This document shows, piece after piece, positions 25,269-34,141 of a stretch of DNA of 64,000 nucleotides (positions within the stretch are counted from its first letter, which is position 1; each line of letters begins with the position of its first letter). This stretch comes from JACCTH01 sp035281645 (GTDB lineage: Bacteria > Actinomycetota > Acidimicrobiia > Spongiisociales > ZC4RG35). Where the stretch lies: assembly GCA_035281645.1 (NCBI GenBank), contig DATEDN010000141.1, positions 16,266 through 80,265 on the forward strand. The letters are read 5' to 3'. The notes below the pieces were generated by a model that saw only the letters and a list, made by a program, of their open reading frames with translations, was not told the DNA's origin and did not search any database. Position numbers and translations under genes: made by a program.

Positions 25269-26420
25269 GTGCTCAAGTACGTAGCGAAGCGTCTAATTCA
25301 AGGGTTGCTGCTCTTGATGGTCTTTCTGGCTTTGCTCTACATGCTCCTCGACGCTCAGCCCGGCGACATTTCCCTTCAGCTGAGTGCTAACCCTCGCCTC
25401 CCTCCCGAAGCCCAAGAGATTGTGCGCCAGCGCCTGGGGCTCGATCAGCCCTTGCTCAGTCGAACCGTCACGTATGTCTTGAACTTCTTCCAAGGTGACC
25501 TGGGGCTCTCGTTCACCCAGTACCCGCGCACGGTTGGCTCGGTGATCCTGGAGAAGCTGCCGAGGACGATTCTCCTCTTTCTCTCCGCGACGATCCTGGC
25601 GTACTACATGGGGTTCGCCCTCGGCAAGGTGATGGCCTGGAGGAGGGGAAAAACCGTCGAAACAGGTCTGACCCTGGGGGGAGTGGCGGCCTACACCGTC
25701 TTCTATCCCTGGTTCGCAATCCTCATGCTTTGGTTTTGGGGTTTTCAGTTCGGGCTCTTCCCCCTCGGAAAGTTCATCGACGTCGAAGAGTGGACAGGCG
25801 CTCCCATGGCGGCCAACCGCGTGTTCATGAGGATGCTGGTATCCCTGGGCATACTCGGGCTTGCCTTGGCGGTAGTCGCCTTGGTCGCTCACCGCCTCCC
25901 ACCGGAGCGAGGAGAGCAAGTGTCGCGGTATGGCCCTCCGCTCGTCTTGCTGGGCTTCCTCGCCTTCTGGTTTTTCTCACCGCTTCGCCGCTATGCGGCT
26001 GATATTGCCCATCACACCCTCTTGCCGGTGCTCACACTGGCTTCGGTGCAGTTTGCGGGGGTCATGCTGCTTACCCGAGCGTCGATGCTTGAGACGTTGA
26101 AGGAGGACTACATCCTCACCGCGCGGGCTAAGGGCCTTCCTCAGCGGGACATCCGCAACCGACATGCCGCCCGCAATGCCCTCCTGCCGGTAGTCACATC
26201 CCTCGTGCTGGCACTTTCGTTTGTCATTGGTGGGGGGATCCTCACCGAGGGCATCTTCTCCTGGCCAGGCATCGGCGGACAGCTCCTGGATGCGACGCTT
26301 ACCGAGGACATTCCGCTGGCCACCGGGACCCTTGGGGTAATCGGAATCATCGCATTGGTCGGCCACCTCGTCTCCGACGTGCTTTACATGTATCTCGACC
26401 CCCGCATTCGAACCAGCTGA
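25269..26420 (+). CDS. ABC transporter permease, OppB/DppB type
   Basis: 383 residues. N-terminal membrane span, then the conserved extracytoplasmic LGLDQPLLSR and GDLGLSFTQYPRTV segment, further helices, and the EAA cytoplasmic loop LTARAKGLPQRDIRNRHAAR that docks to the ATPase. The end PGIGGQLLDA and DPRIRTS are typical. It is longer than usual because of an extra hydrophobic segment at about 195-245. GTG start. Confidence 0.9.
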   Translation: MLKYVAKRLIQGLLLLMVFLALLYMLLDAQPGDISLQLSANPRLPPEAQEIVRQRLGLDQPLLSRTVTYVLNFFQGDLGLSFTQYPRTVGSVILEKLPRTILLFLSATILAYYMGFALGKVMAWRRGKTVETGLTLGGVAAYTVFYPWFAILMLWFWGFQFGLFPLGKFIDVEEWTGAPMAANRVFMRMLVSLGILGLALAVVALVAHRLPPERGEQVSRYGPPLVLLGFLAFWFFSPLRRYAADIAHHTLLPVLTLASVQFAGVMLLTRASMLETLKEDYILTARAKGLPQRDIRNRHAARNALLPVVTSLVLALSFVIGGGILTEGIFSWPGIGGQLLDATLTEDIPLATGTLGVIGIIALVGHLVSDVLYMYLDPRIRTS

Positions 26421-26430
26421 GGAGATTCGG

Positions 26431-27534
26431 TTGACAGACACTCTGACGGCGCCGCCGGAAGTTCCCGAACAGGAGCCGTTGGGCAGTATCGAGGAGCCGC
26501 TGTGGCGGGTCAGGCTTCGACTCACCAGGCGTTCGCTTGTCCAGAACTGGAGACTGTTTGTTGCCAACCGCATTGGGGTTGTGGGGCTGGTGATGATCGT
26601 CATTTTCGCCTTAATGGCGATTGCCCATCCGATTCTGATGGCAACGGTCTGGCCGTCTCATATTTATCACCCCATCAACGGATACGACGCGCCGGTGAGC
26701 GAGAGGGTGGTAGTGGAGGAGGTGACCGATCCGGAAACGGAGGTCGATCTGACGACCGCTCGAATCCAGTACGGACCTTTCACCGAGGTGGGGGAGGTCG
26801 TGTCCATCAGCCAACAACCGGCGCCTCCCTCATTTGGCGGCATGTATCCCCACTATCTGGGGACCGATCCATTGGGTCGAGATGTCCTCAGCCAGCTGCT
26901 CTATAGCACCCGCTCGGCATTCTTCTTGGGGCTGATCGCCGCCGTGGTGACGGTTCTGTTCGCCACGGTGGTCGGCTCGGTAGCTGCCTTCTTCGGAGGC
27001 TGGGTCGACAGCGTCCTCATGCGTCTCGCAGACCTGATCTTGCTCGTACCGCTTCTTCCCGTTCTCATTGTTGTCTCGGCCCTCTTCCGAATCAGCCTTC
27101 CCTTGTTGGGGCTGCTCATTGGGATCCTGTCCGGATTTGGGGGGACTGCCATCATCCTCAAATCGCAAGCTCTGCAGGTGACGGTGAAACCGTTTCTCGA
27201 TGCGGCCCGCATCGCCGGCGGGGGGAATGGTCATCTGATCCTCCGCCATGTCATCCCCAACGTGCTGCCCCTTTCCTTTCTCTACATGATGTTCACCGTC
27301 ACTGACGCCATCGCCCTGGAAGCGACTCTGTCGTTCCTGGGACTGCTCTCGATACCCATGAGCTGGGGGATCATGATCTCCATCGCCCGCACTCAGGGCT
27401 ACCTCCTCGGCAGCCTGGAGTATTGGTGGCTCCTTGTCCCCGCAGGCCTGGCGGTAAGCCTTCTCGCCGCTGCCTTCTTCTTGGTGGGCCGGGCCATGGA
27501 TGAAGTCGTCAACCCACGGCTGCGTCAGCGCTAG
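26431..27534 (+). CDS. ABC transporter permease, OppC/DppC type
   Basis: 367 residues, starting at TTG with GAGGAG upstream. One N-terminal helix is followed by an unusually long periplasmic loop (about 65-135, rich in Val, Glu and Thr) before the typical YLGTDPLGRDVLSQLLY motif. The EAA loop reads DAARIAGGGNGHLILRHVIPN. It forms the heterodimeric channel with the preceding permease. Confidence 0.9.
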   Translation: MTDTLTAPPEVPEQEPLGSIEEPLWRVRLRLTRRSLVQNWRLFVANRIGVVGLVMIVIFALMAIAHPILMATVWPSHIYHPINGYDAPVSERVVVEEVTDPETEVDLTTARIQYGPFTEVGEVVSISQQPAPPSFGGMYPHYLGTDPLGRDVLSQLLYSTRSAFFLGLIAAVVTVLFATVVGSVAAFFGGWVDSVLMRLADLILLVPLLPVLIVVSALFRISLPLLGLLIGILSGFGGTAIILKSQALQVTVKPFLDAARIAGGGNGHLILRHVIPNVLPLSFLYMMFTVTDAIALEATLSFLGLLSIPMSWGIMISIARTQGYLLGSLEYWWLLVPAGLAVSLLAAAFFLVGRAMDEVVNPRLRQR

Positions 27535-27551
27535 GCGATAAAGGGACTGAG

Positions 27552-28559
27552 TTGGCGACGCCCAATGGAAGAAAGCTGCTCGAGGTCGATCACCTCGTCA
27601 TGCACTACAAGACCAAGAAGGGCGACGTCTCGGCGATCGAAGACGTCAGCTTTTCGCTGGCCCAGGGCGAGTCGCTAGGCCTGGTGGGGGAGTCGGGCTG
27701 CGGAAAGACTTCGGTGGCGATGTCGCTCATGCGGCTGGCGGCGGACAATGCGCGTTATCTGAAGGGGGAAATTCGTCTCGACGGTGAAAACCTCCTCGCC
27801 TTGAGCGAAGAGGCCATGCGCAAGCGCCGCTGGAAATCGATCGCAATGGTCTTTCAAGGGGCCATGAACTCCTGGAACCCGGTCTACACCGTGGGCGATC
27901 AGATCGAAGAGGCCATAGACCTCCATATCGAGCCCCGGCCGAGCGAGAAGCAGATCAGGGAACGGATGTCGCGGCTCTTCGAGATGGTGGGTCTCAATCC
28001 AGCCATGCTCGATCGCTATCCCCACGAGTTCTCCGGTGGTATGCGCCAGCGGGCGGTGATTGCCATGGCTCTTTCCTGCGACCCCCGCCTGATCATCGCC
28101 GACGAGCCCACCACCGCTCTCGACGTCATCGTCCAGGATCAGATCCTCAAGGAACTAAAGAAGATCCAGGAAAAGCTGGGGATGACGCTCATCTATATCT
28201 CTCACGACATCGCCGTGATCGCCGAGGTGACCGACACCATCGGAGTGATGTACGCCGGCAAGATGGTCGAATATGGCCCCACTGTGGAGGTCTTTCACCG
28301 GCCCAAGCACCCTTACTCGTATCTCTTGCTTTCGTCGACGCCGTCGATCACCGGTCCGCGGCGCAAATTGGCGCCGCTCGAGGGGGAGTCGGCCAATCTG
28401 CTCGACCCACCCACCGGTTGCCGCTTCCATCCCCGCTGCCCGTTTGCGACTGAGATCTGTGTGACCGAGGAGCCGCCACTCGAAGAGAAGTTGCCGGGAC
28501 ACAAAGCTGCTTGCTGGCATAGCGATCGGGTGCCGGTCGCCATTGGGGCGGCGGTATGA
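27552..28559 (+). CDS. oligopeptide-type ABC transporter ATPase, OppD/DppD type
   Basis: 335 residues. Walker A GESGCGKTS, Q-loop in VFQGAMNSWNPVYTV, signature FSGGMRQR, Walker B LIIADEPTTALD and the switch His in YISHDIAV. The C-terminal oligopeptide-transporter domain carries a cysteine set (GCRFHPRCPFATEIC, then CWHSD), which in relatives can bind an iron-sulfur cluster. TTG start. It ends in an ATGA overlap with the next ATPase. Confidence 0.93.
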   Translation: MATPNGRKLLEVDHLVMHYKTKKGDVSAIEDVSFSLAQGESLGLVGESGCGKTSVAMSLMRLAADNARYLKGEIRLDGENLLALSEEAMRKRRWKSIAMVFQGAMNSWNPVYTVGDQIEEAIDLHIEPRPSEKQIRERMSRLFEMVGLNPAMLDRYPHEFSGGMRQRAVIAMALSCDPRLIIADEPTTALDVIVQDQILKELKKIQEKLGMTLIYISHDIAVIAEVTDTIGVMYAGKMVEYGPTVEVFHRPKHPYSYLLLSSTPSITGPRRKLAPLEGESANLLDPPTGCRFHPRCPFATEICVTEEPPLEEKLPGHKAACWHSDRVPVAIGAAV

Positions 28560-29557
28560 CCGAGCCCCTGCTCAGGGTCGCCGAGCTCCGGAAGCTGTTC
28601 CCGGTTGGTCGGGGCCTGTTCCGTAAGCCGACTGAGTTCATCCATGCGGTCGATGGGATCGACTTCGAGATCGGGCAGGGGGAAAGCCTGGGGCTGGTGG
28701 GGGAGTCGGGGTGTGGCAAGTCGACCACGGGACGGATGCTTACCAGGCTGATGGACGCCACCAGCGGCCACATCCTTCTCAAAGCCAACGGGTCGTTGGT
28801 GGATGTGGCCCACATCAGCCGGGAGGGGATGAAGGCATTCCGGCGCCGGGTGCAGATGATCTTCCAGGATCCTTACGAATCGATGAATCCGCGACGGACG
28901 ATCTATGACACCGTGGCGGAGCCACTCACCGTGCAAAAAGTGGGCTCGGTTCAAGAGCGTGAGGAAAAAGTGGCGGAATTGTTGAAGTTGGTGGGCCTTT
29001 CCCCGCCCGAGACTTTCATGTTCCGATACCCCCACGAGCTCTCCGGGGGCCAGCGCCAGCGGGTAGCGATAGCCCGGGCGCTGGTTATCGATCCCAACTT
29101 CGTGGTCGCCGACGAGCCCACGTCGATGCTGGACGTCAGCATTCGCATCTCGATTATGGATCTCATGTTGAAGCTCGCCAACGAGTTCGACGTCTCCTAT
29201 CTCTACATCACCCACGATCTGGCGGTAGCTCGCTACATGTGTGACCGGATCGCGGTCATGTACCTGGGGAAGATCGTCGAGCTTGCCGATTCTGAGGAGC
29301 TGTTGTCCAATCCTCTCCATCCCTACACCAAGGCCCTGCTCTCGGCGGTGCCGGTACCCGATCCCAGCTTTAAGCGACAGCCGGTGGAGATCAAGGGCGG
29401 AATTGGCAAAGCCATCAACCCGCCGCCGGTCTGCCGCTTCCTCGATCGCTGCCCGATGGCAACCGATTACTGCCGCCAGCACGACCATCCCCCCCTGGAG
29501 GACAAGGGCAACGGCCACTACGTTGCTTGCCATCTCGTCGAAGTCGGCGCCGCCTGA
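28556..29557 (+). CDS. oligopeptide-type ABC transporter ATPase, OppF/DppF type
   Basis: 333 residues. Walker A GESGCGKSTT, Q-loop MIFQDPYESMNPR, signature LSGGQRQR, Walker B FVVADEPTSMLD and the His switch ITHDLAVARY. The C-terminal cysteines (VCRFLDRCPMATDYC, then CHLVE) match the partner ATPase. The start overlaps the previous stop, so the two subunits are made in equal amounts. Confidence 0.93.
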   Translation: MTEPLLRVAELRKLFPVGRGLFRKPTEFIHAVDGIDFEIGQGESLGLVGESGCGKSTTGRMLTRLMDATSGHILLKANGSLVDVAHISREGMKAFRRRVQMIFQDPYESMNPRRTIYDTVAEPLTVQKVGSVQEREEKVAELLKLVGLSPPETFMFRYPHELSGGQRQRVAIARALVIDPNFVVADEPTSMLDVSIRISIMDLMLKLANEFDVSYLYITHDLAVARYMCDRIAVMYLGKIVELADSEELLSNPLHPYTKALLSAVPVPDPSFKRQPVEIKGGIGKAINPPPVCRFLDRCPMATDYCRQHDHPPLEDKGNGHYVACHLVEVGAA

Positions 29558-29607
29558 AGAAAGACAAACGACAAGAGATAGAAGACATCAGACATCGTCG
29601 TGAAGCG

Positions 29608-30165
29608 ATGTCGGGAATTCTCACTGCTCCCAATTTGGTTTCGGGTCTGCGGGTTCTGGCTGTGCCTTACTTCTGGTACGTCCTTCTCGGCCAGGGGAAC
29701 GTGGGTTGGGCGGCAGCACTGATATTCATCATTGGCGCTACCGACTGGATCGACGGCTTTCTAGCCCGCCGCCTGAATCAGGTCTCCGAGGTGGGGAAAT
29801 TCCTCGATCCACTAGCCGACCGGCTGATGATCGCTTCCGCCTTGGTGGGGGGCCTGATAGCGGGTGTCCTGCCGGCGCTGATTGCGTGGGGACTGATCGC
29901 CCGGGAGGTGTTGGTGGGCGTGGGGACTTTGACGCTCGCCGCCCGGGGTTTGGGAAAGCTCGACGTCCTCTGGCTGGGGAAGCTGGCGACCTTCTTGCTC
30001 TACGGTGCACTGCCCTCGTTTTATTTGACCGCGGCGGGAATTTTGCCTTGGCTCTTCGAGCCCCCGGCCTGGATCTCGGGAGTGATGGGGCTTCTCCTTT
30101 ACTGGTATGTCGGCTTCCAGTACGCAGGTGAGGTTCGGCGTCGCCTCGGTAGAGTCGAATCATGA
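29608..30165 (+). CDS. pgsA: CDP-diacylglycerol-glycerol-3-phosphate 3-phosphatidyltransferase family protein
   Basis: Membrane enzyme of phospholipid synthesis: CDP-alcohol phosphatidyltransferase with the full signature D-G-x2-A-R-x8-G-x3-D-x3-D in DWIDGFLARRLNQVSEVGKF and LDPLAD. Six hydrophobic helices in 185 residues. I prefer ATG 29608 (start of SGILTAPNLVS); the frame is open back into the ATPase gene. It sits immediately before gcvH, as pgsA2 sits near gcvH in Mycobacterium. The exact head group (glycerol phosphate or another alcohol) is not proven. Confidence 0.85.
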   Translation: MSGILTAPNLVSGLRVLAVPYFWYVLLGQGNVGWAAALIFIIGATDWIDGFLARRLNQVSEVGKFLDPLADRLMIASALVGGLIAGVLPALIAWGLIAREVLVGVGTLTLAARGLGKLDVLWLGKLATFLLYGALPSFYLTAAGILPWLFEPPAWISGVMGLLLYWYVGFQYAGEVRRRLGRVES

Positions 30166-30542
30166 ATGTCCCCGAGCATCTGCGCTACACCAAAGAGCAT
30201 GAATGGGTCGAGTTGGTCCGGGAGAAGACGATTCGGGTCGGAATCACCGACTACGCCCAGGATGCTCTCGGAGATGTGGTCTTCGTGCAGGCACCCAAGG
30301 TCGATCAGGTGCTCGATACTCATGCACTGTTAGCGGAGGTGGAGTCGACCAAGTCTGTGGCCGAGGTGTATGCCCCGGTGGCTGGAAAGGTGGTGGCTGT
30401 GAACGAGCGCCTGGCGACCCAGCCCGAGCTTCTGAATCAGGACCCATATGGCGAGGGGTGGTTCTGTGAGCTCGAGGTCGACGACGAAAACCTGATCTCC
30501 AACCTGCTCGACGCCGCTGCTTACCGCCAGCTGACCGAGTAG
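30162..30542 (+). CDS. gcvH: glycine cleavage system H protein
   Basis: Lipoyl carrier that shuttles the aminomethyl group between P, T and L proteins. 126 residues (normal). The lipoylated Lys64 lies in EVESTKSVAEVYAPVAG; GITDYAQDALGDVVFV and NQDPYGEGWF are diagnostic. ATG overlaps the pgsA stop. gcvT is found at 35086 in the same run; gcvP is not in the window. Confidence 0.96.
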   Translation: MNVPEHLRYTKEHEWVELVREKTIRVGITDYAQDALGDVVFVQAPKVDQVLDTHALLAEVESTKSVAEVYAPVAGKVVAVNERLATQPELLNQDPYGEGWFCELEVDDENLISNLLDAAAYRQLTE

Positions 30543-30605
30543 AGCTGCGACCCCGGGCCCGTTTGGTGGCCATTGGGGCTATAAAAACGCCGCAAGGCGC
30601 CTGGT

Positions 30606-31094
30606 ATGGCTACAGCCGCACGCTCTACCATGGCTGGCGTGCAGTGCCCGCGATGTGACACGGTCGTGGCTGCGGGGACAACCCAGTGTCCGTCCTGCGG
30701 TCTCCTTTTCGAATCCGAGCCGACGGTGGCTTACGTAGAGCTGCCCGACCCCGAGCACCCTCTCACTCCCGACGAGGCCGCTTCCGTTGATGGGATCAGC
30801 GGCTGGGCGCTCGTCGTCGAAAAGGGGCCACGCACCGGCATGACGTTCGTCCTCAACGAGGGGAGGACTGCGGTCGGCCGCCAGCCCGACTCGGAGATCC
30901 TGCTCGACGACGTCACGGTCTCGCGCCAACACTGCCAGTTCACCGTCACCGTCGACGAGCTCGCGGTTGAGGACCTTGGATCCACCAACGGAACCTACGT
31001 CAACGAGACCAGGGTCGACCAAGCCACTCTCAACCCCGGTGACCAGGTGATCATTGGCCGTTTCCAGTTTTTGGTGGCCCGCGGCGATGGCTGA
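30606..31094 (+). CDS. zinc-ribbon plus FHA-domain protein (GarA/OdhI-like position)
   Basis: The N-terminal zinc ribbon uses C14, C17, C28 and C31 (QCPRCD ... QCPSCG). The FHA domain (about 85-160) has the phosphothreonine-binding core GRQPDSEILLDDVTVSRQHC and LGSTNGTYVN. It occupies the place of Mycobacterium garA, between gcvH and ftsR, where GarA inhibits 2-oxoglutarate dehydrogenase and activates glutamate synthesis. GarA has no zinc ribbon, so equivalence is inference. ATG 30630 is an alternative start. Confidence 0.85.
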   Translation: MATAARSTMAGVQCPRCDTVVAAGTTQCPSCGLLFESEPTVAYVELPDPEHPLTPDEAASVDGISGWALVVEKGPRTGMTFVLNEGRTAVGRQPDSEILLDDVTVSRQHCQFTVTVDELAVEDLGSTNGTYVNETRVDQATLNPGDQVIIGRFQFLVARGDG

Positions 31095-31770
31095 ACGGAT
31101 GGTCGACGAATCCCTGTCGATCGGCGACGTCATCGACCTGCTTCGGGACGATTTTCCTGACGTCTCCGTTTCCAAAATCCGGTTTCTCGAGGCCCAGGGC
31201 TTGATCTCGCCGGCCCGATCGGGTTCGGGCTACCGCCAGTTCGGACCCTCTGAGATCAAGCGCCTGCGCTACATCCTCGCCCTTCAACGCGACCATTTCC
31301 TCCCCTTGAAGGTGATCAAGTCGAAGCTGACCCTGTGGGATCGGGGCGAGGACGGGGGGATGAGCGACGACGAGGCCATGACATTCGATCCCGCCGGTGA
31401 GCCGGTGGCGGCGGCCGACCTCCTGCGCCGCTCGGGTCTCAGTGCTTCTCAAGTGGCCGACCTCGTCTCTCACGGAGTGCTCCCCCCATCCGAGGGTCCG
31501 GAGGGGGTTTACCCCGGCTGGGCGCTCCCGGCCGCCCTCGAGTCCCGTCAGCTGCTCGACATGGGTTTTGAGGCCCGACATCTGCGCCAGGTGCGCCTCG
31601 CCGCGGATCGAGGAGTAGAGCTGCTTCGCCAACTCGTAAGCCCGCTCCTCAATTCGCCCCAGACAGAGGCACGGAAGCTCGCCCGGGACGACCTTGAGAC
31701 CGGCACCGATGCGGTGGCTTCCCTGCACCGCATCCTCCTCAGCGCCAGAATCAGGGAGATGGTCGAATGA
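31087..31770 (+). CDS. ftsR: MerR-family regulator, FtsR-like
   Basis: The helix-turn-helix (about 7-75) reads LSIGDVIDLLRDDFPDVSVS, then KIRFLEAQGLISPARS and GYRQF; a long helical C-terminal domain follows. This is the Rv1828/FtsR type, in which the Corynebacterium homologue activates ftsZ transcription. No metal-binding cysteines are present, as expected. ATG 31087 overlaps the FHA gene; ATG 31099 is also possible. The place after the FHA gene is conserved in actinobacteria. Confidence 0.85.
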   Translation: MAERMVDESLSIGDVIDLLRDDFPDVSVSKIRFLEAQGLISPARSGSGYRQFGPSEIKRLRYILALQRDHFLPLKVIKSKLTLWDRGEDGGMSDDEAMTFDPAGEPVAAADLLRRSGLSASQVADLVSHGVLPPSEGPEGVYPGWALPAALESRQLLDMGFEARHLRQVRLAADRGVELLRQLVSPLLNSPQTEARKLARDDLETGTDAVASLHRILLSARIREMVE

Positions 31771-32861
31771 GGCGGCAGCGAACCCGTTGGCTCTTGGCCC
31801 TCCTCACCGCGGCAGCACTTGTGGTCGCCAGCCCCGCGCAGGCGACCCCCGGCCGCTGGGATCCCCTCCCACCCCGTCCCCGATGGGTGACCGCACCGCT
31901 GCCCGATGTCAGCGCCCCCTCCTGGATCCTTTTCGACGACCAATCCGACTGGGTGATCTCGGCCCACGATCCCAACGGGCACCGGGCACCCGCCTCGACC
32001 ACCAAGATCATGACGGCTCTGGTGGTAGCCGAGCACGCCGATTTCAACGAGATGGTGACGATCAGTGCCACCGCTCCGGAGGCAGGCGAGTCCGAGATCG
32101 GCCTCGTCGCCGGGGAGGTCGTAAGTGTCGCCGACTTGCTGGCGGCAGTCCTGGTGCGTTCGGCCAATGATGCCGCCCTGGCACTCGCCGAGTATGTCGG
32201 CGGATCGGTCGAAGGATTTGCAGCGCTGATGAACGAGAAGGCAGCGGACCTCGGCATGAGCGAGAGTCACTTTCTCAATCCGCACGGGCTAGACGAGGAG
32301 GGCCACTACACGACCGCATCCGACGAGCTCAAGATGGCCCAGGCGCTAATGGCCAACCCCCAGCTGGCCTCGATGGTGGCTCTACGGAGAATCGATTTCC
32401 CCACCGCTCCCGACGGCACCCTGCGCGGAGGGCGGGCCACGAACCAACTGCTCGAGTCATACCCGGGGGCCATGGGGGTCAAGACGGGATACACGTTCCA
32501 GGCGTCATTGGTTTTGGCCGCAGCGGCGGAGCGTGAAGGAAGACGCCTTTTTGCCATAGTCATGGGTTCGGAAGGAACCAACGCCCACTTCACCGACGCG
32601 CTGGCCTTGCTCGATTACGGATTCGACGAAGCCCGGATCCCGACCACCGTTTCCGAGATCGACCTCAACGGCCCGCTGGGCACCGCCGCTCGCGGCGAAG
32701 CGTTGACCTGGTTGGGGCTATCCGGGCTGCTGGTGCCGCCCGCACCCCCCACCCCGACCACAGTCACGGTGATTCGTCAGGCGGAGGATCCCCCCGATTG
32801 GCCCGAGGCGCTGTCATGGGTCGAGAAGTATTGGAGCTGGATCGTTGCTGCCAGCGGCTGA
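31767..32861 (+). CDS. D-alanyl-D-alanine carboxypeptidase (low-molecular-weight PBP, S11)
   Basis: Peptidase S11 that trims the pentapeptide of peptidoglycan. It has a signal peptide (1-26), then the three active-site motifs: S77-T-T-K80, S132-A-N134 and K239-T-G241. The beta-lactamase-like domain ends about 300; a Pro-rich linker and a short aromatic tail (EKYWSWIVAASG) may anchor it at the membrane. The ATG start overlaps the ftsR stop (ATGA). Placing a wall enzyme directly after a division regulator fits co-regulation. Confidence 0.9.
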   Translation: MRRQRTRWLLALLTAAALVVASPAQATPGRWDPLPPRPRWVTAPLPDVSAPSWILFDDQSDWVISAHDPNGHRAPASTTKIMTALVVAEHADFNEMVTISATAPEAGESEIGLVAGEVVSVADLLAAVLVRSANDAALALAEYVGGSVEGFAALMNEKAADLGMSESHFLNPHGLDEEGHYTTASDELKMAQALMANPQLASMVALRRIDFPTAPDGTLRGGRATNQLLESYPGAMGVKTGYTFQASLVLAAAAEREGRRLFAIVMGSEGTNAHFTDALALLDYGFDEARIPTTVSEIDLNGPLGTAARGEALTWLGLSGLLVPPAPPTPTTVTVIRQAEDPPDWPEALSWVEKYWSWIVAASG

Positions 32862-33423
32862 GGCGGCCTTTACCCAGGTAGTCGCAGCCACAGAGATCAA
32901 AGACCGGGTTGCCGAGTTGGGGGCAGCGATCAGCGATGACTACCGCGAATCCGAGCCGATTCTCGTCGCCGTGTTGGTGGGGGCTCTCCCTTTCTTGGCC
33001 GACCTGGCTCGCCAATTGACCATCCCCACCAAGATCGACTTCCTATCGATCTCGCGATTTGGGGAAGGCGGTCGAATCCGCATCGTCCTCGATGTCGCCG
33101 ACAACCTGTTGGGAAAGGACGTCATCATCGTCGAAGACATCGTCGACACCGGACTCTCGTTGGCAGTGCTGCGCAGGATGCTGCTTGATCGGGGGGCCAA
33201 CTCGGTTGCAACCGTCGCCCTTTTGGACAAGACCACCCGCCGCCTGGTGGACGTGCCACTCGAGTATCGAGGATTTGAAGTGGGGGACGAATATCTAATC
33301 GGGTACGGGCTCGATTTCGAAGGAAACTTTCGCAATTTGCCTTCATTGTGGGCGGTGCTCGACGCTGAATTTGCCGCCCGCGACCCTGCCGGCAGCGCCC
33401 GTTATCTCTATCAGCACCGGTGA
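32845..33423 (+). CDS. hpt: hypoxanthine phosphoribosyltransferase
   Basis: Purine salvage enzyme converting hypoxanthine or guanine with PRPP to IMP or GMP. The PRPP-binding motif VIIVEDIVDTGLSL is around residues 92-105, with LVGALPFLADLARQL before it and the C-terminal YLIGYGLDFEGNFRNLPSLW closing the active site. 192 residues. TTG 32845 overlaps the previous gene by 17 bases; a start a few codons downstream cannot be excluded. Confidence 0.93.
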   Translation: MLPAAEAAFTQVVAATEIKDRVAELGAAISDDYRESEPILVAVLVGALPFLADLARQLTIPTKIDFLSISRFGEGGRIRIVLDVADNLLGKDVIIVEDIVDTGLSLAVLRRMLLDRGANSVATVALLDKTTRRLVDVPLEYRGFEVGDEYLIGYGLDFEGNFRNLPSLWAVLDAEFAARDPAGSARYLYQHR

Positions 33424-33435
33424 TAACCTGAGCAG

Positions 33436-33939
33436 ATGAGCGGCAACGGTGACCGCATCCCGGTCGAAGTCGTTGGAGTCCGGATTGAGTTGCCCTCGAA
33501 CACCCCGATCGTGTTGCTCCGCGAGCAGTCAGGTCGCCGCCACATACCGATTTGGATCGGAGCCCCGGAAGCGCAGGCGATTGCCGCCGCCCTCGACGGT
33601 TTGGAGCCTCCTCGGCCCCAGACCCATGACCTCCTCCGGCTGGTGGTAGAAACGCTCGGAGCCAAAATCGACCGGGTCGACGTCGTCGAACTACGCGACA
33701 GCGTCTATTTCGCCGAGCTGCAGATGAGTCGGGAAGGCCGAACTTTCCACCTCTCGGCCCGCCCCTCTGACTCGATCGCTCTGGCAGTCCGATCCCAGGC
33801 ACCGGTGTTTGTGGCCGCCCAGGTGCTGGCCGATGCCGGAATCGAGTTCTCCGAGGAGAGCGAAGAGGACGAGATCGAGCGCTTCCGGGAAATGTTGGAA
33901 GACGTCACCGTGGAGGACTTCCTCAAAGAGGACGACTAG
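33436..33939 (+). CDS. bifunctional nuclease family protein (DUF151)
   Basis: 167 residues matching the Rv1829 type: VEVVGVRIELPSNTPIVLLR, RHIPIWIGAPEAQAIAAAL, THDLLRLVVETLGAKIDRV and an acidic C-terminal tail (EESEEDEIERFREMLEDV). Family members show DNase/RNase activity in plants and bacteria. The last codons lie inside the terminator stem that follows. Confidence 0.88.
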   Translation: MSGNGDRIPVEVVGVRIELPSNTPIVLLREQSGRRHIPIWIGAPEAQAIAAALDGLEPPRPQTHDLLRLVVETLGAKIDRVDVVELRDSVYFAELQMSREGRTFHLSARPSDSIALAVRSQAPVFVAAQVLADAGIEFSEESEEDEIERFREMLEDVTVEDFLKEDD

Positions 33940-33950
33940 TCGTCCTCTTT
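33925..33950 (+). terminator. 26-bp perfect palindrome at the end of the nuclease gene
   Basis: AAAGAGGACGACT pairs with AGTCGTCCTCTTT, the stop codon TAG lying in the centre, followed by further T residues. This is an intrinsic terminator built into the coding end, closing the pgsA-to-nuclease run. Confidence 0.8.
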
Positions 33951-33970
33951 TTGAGAAAGTCCCAAGACAA

Positions 33971-33993
33971 TGGCCGGCCCTCCGGGCCGGCCA
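33971..33993. terminator. second hairpin (10-bp GC stem)
   Basis: TGGCCGGCCC pairs with GGGCCGGCCA around a 3-base loop, 20 bases after the first terminator. It may reinforce termination. Confidence 0.5.
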
Positions 33994-34000
33994 GACAAGA

Positions 34001-34046
34001 GATTTCAGACGAAACGCGAATCTGATGTCTGAAATCTGATGTCTGA
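34001..34046. repeat. inverted/direct repeat element with TGATGTCTGA units
   Basis: GATTTCAGAC (34001-34010) pairs with GTCTGAAATC (34027-34036). CTGATGTCTGA occurs twice in a row (34022 and 34036). A related string with ACATCAGACATC lies at 29584-29599 just before pgsA, so this seems to be an intergenic repeat family of the genome. Confidence 0.5.
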
Positions 34047-34067
34047 TCGTCTTATCCACAGCGGTTG

Positions 34068-34097
34068 TTGACAACTCGACAGCCCTGGGGCTAGCTT
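34068..34097 (+). promoter_or_regulatory. sigma-70-type promoter before the second MerR gene
   Basis: TTGACA at 34068-34073 and TAGCTT at 34092-34097 with 18 bases between, 45 bases before the TTG start. A perfect DnaA-box-like TTATCCACA lies just upstream at 34052-34060. This would begin a new transcription unit after the triple hairpin. Confidence 0.5.
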
Positions 34098-34141
34098 GGC
34101 TACAGCGGCGGAATTACGCATTTGTAACCCGGGAGGTTCCG

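Noticed and set aside
34052..34060. Perfect DnaA-box-like sequence as a replication origin
   Set aside because: A single box without a cluster, AT-rich unwinding region or dnaA/dnaN nearby; more likely chance or local regulation.
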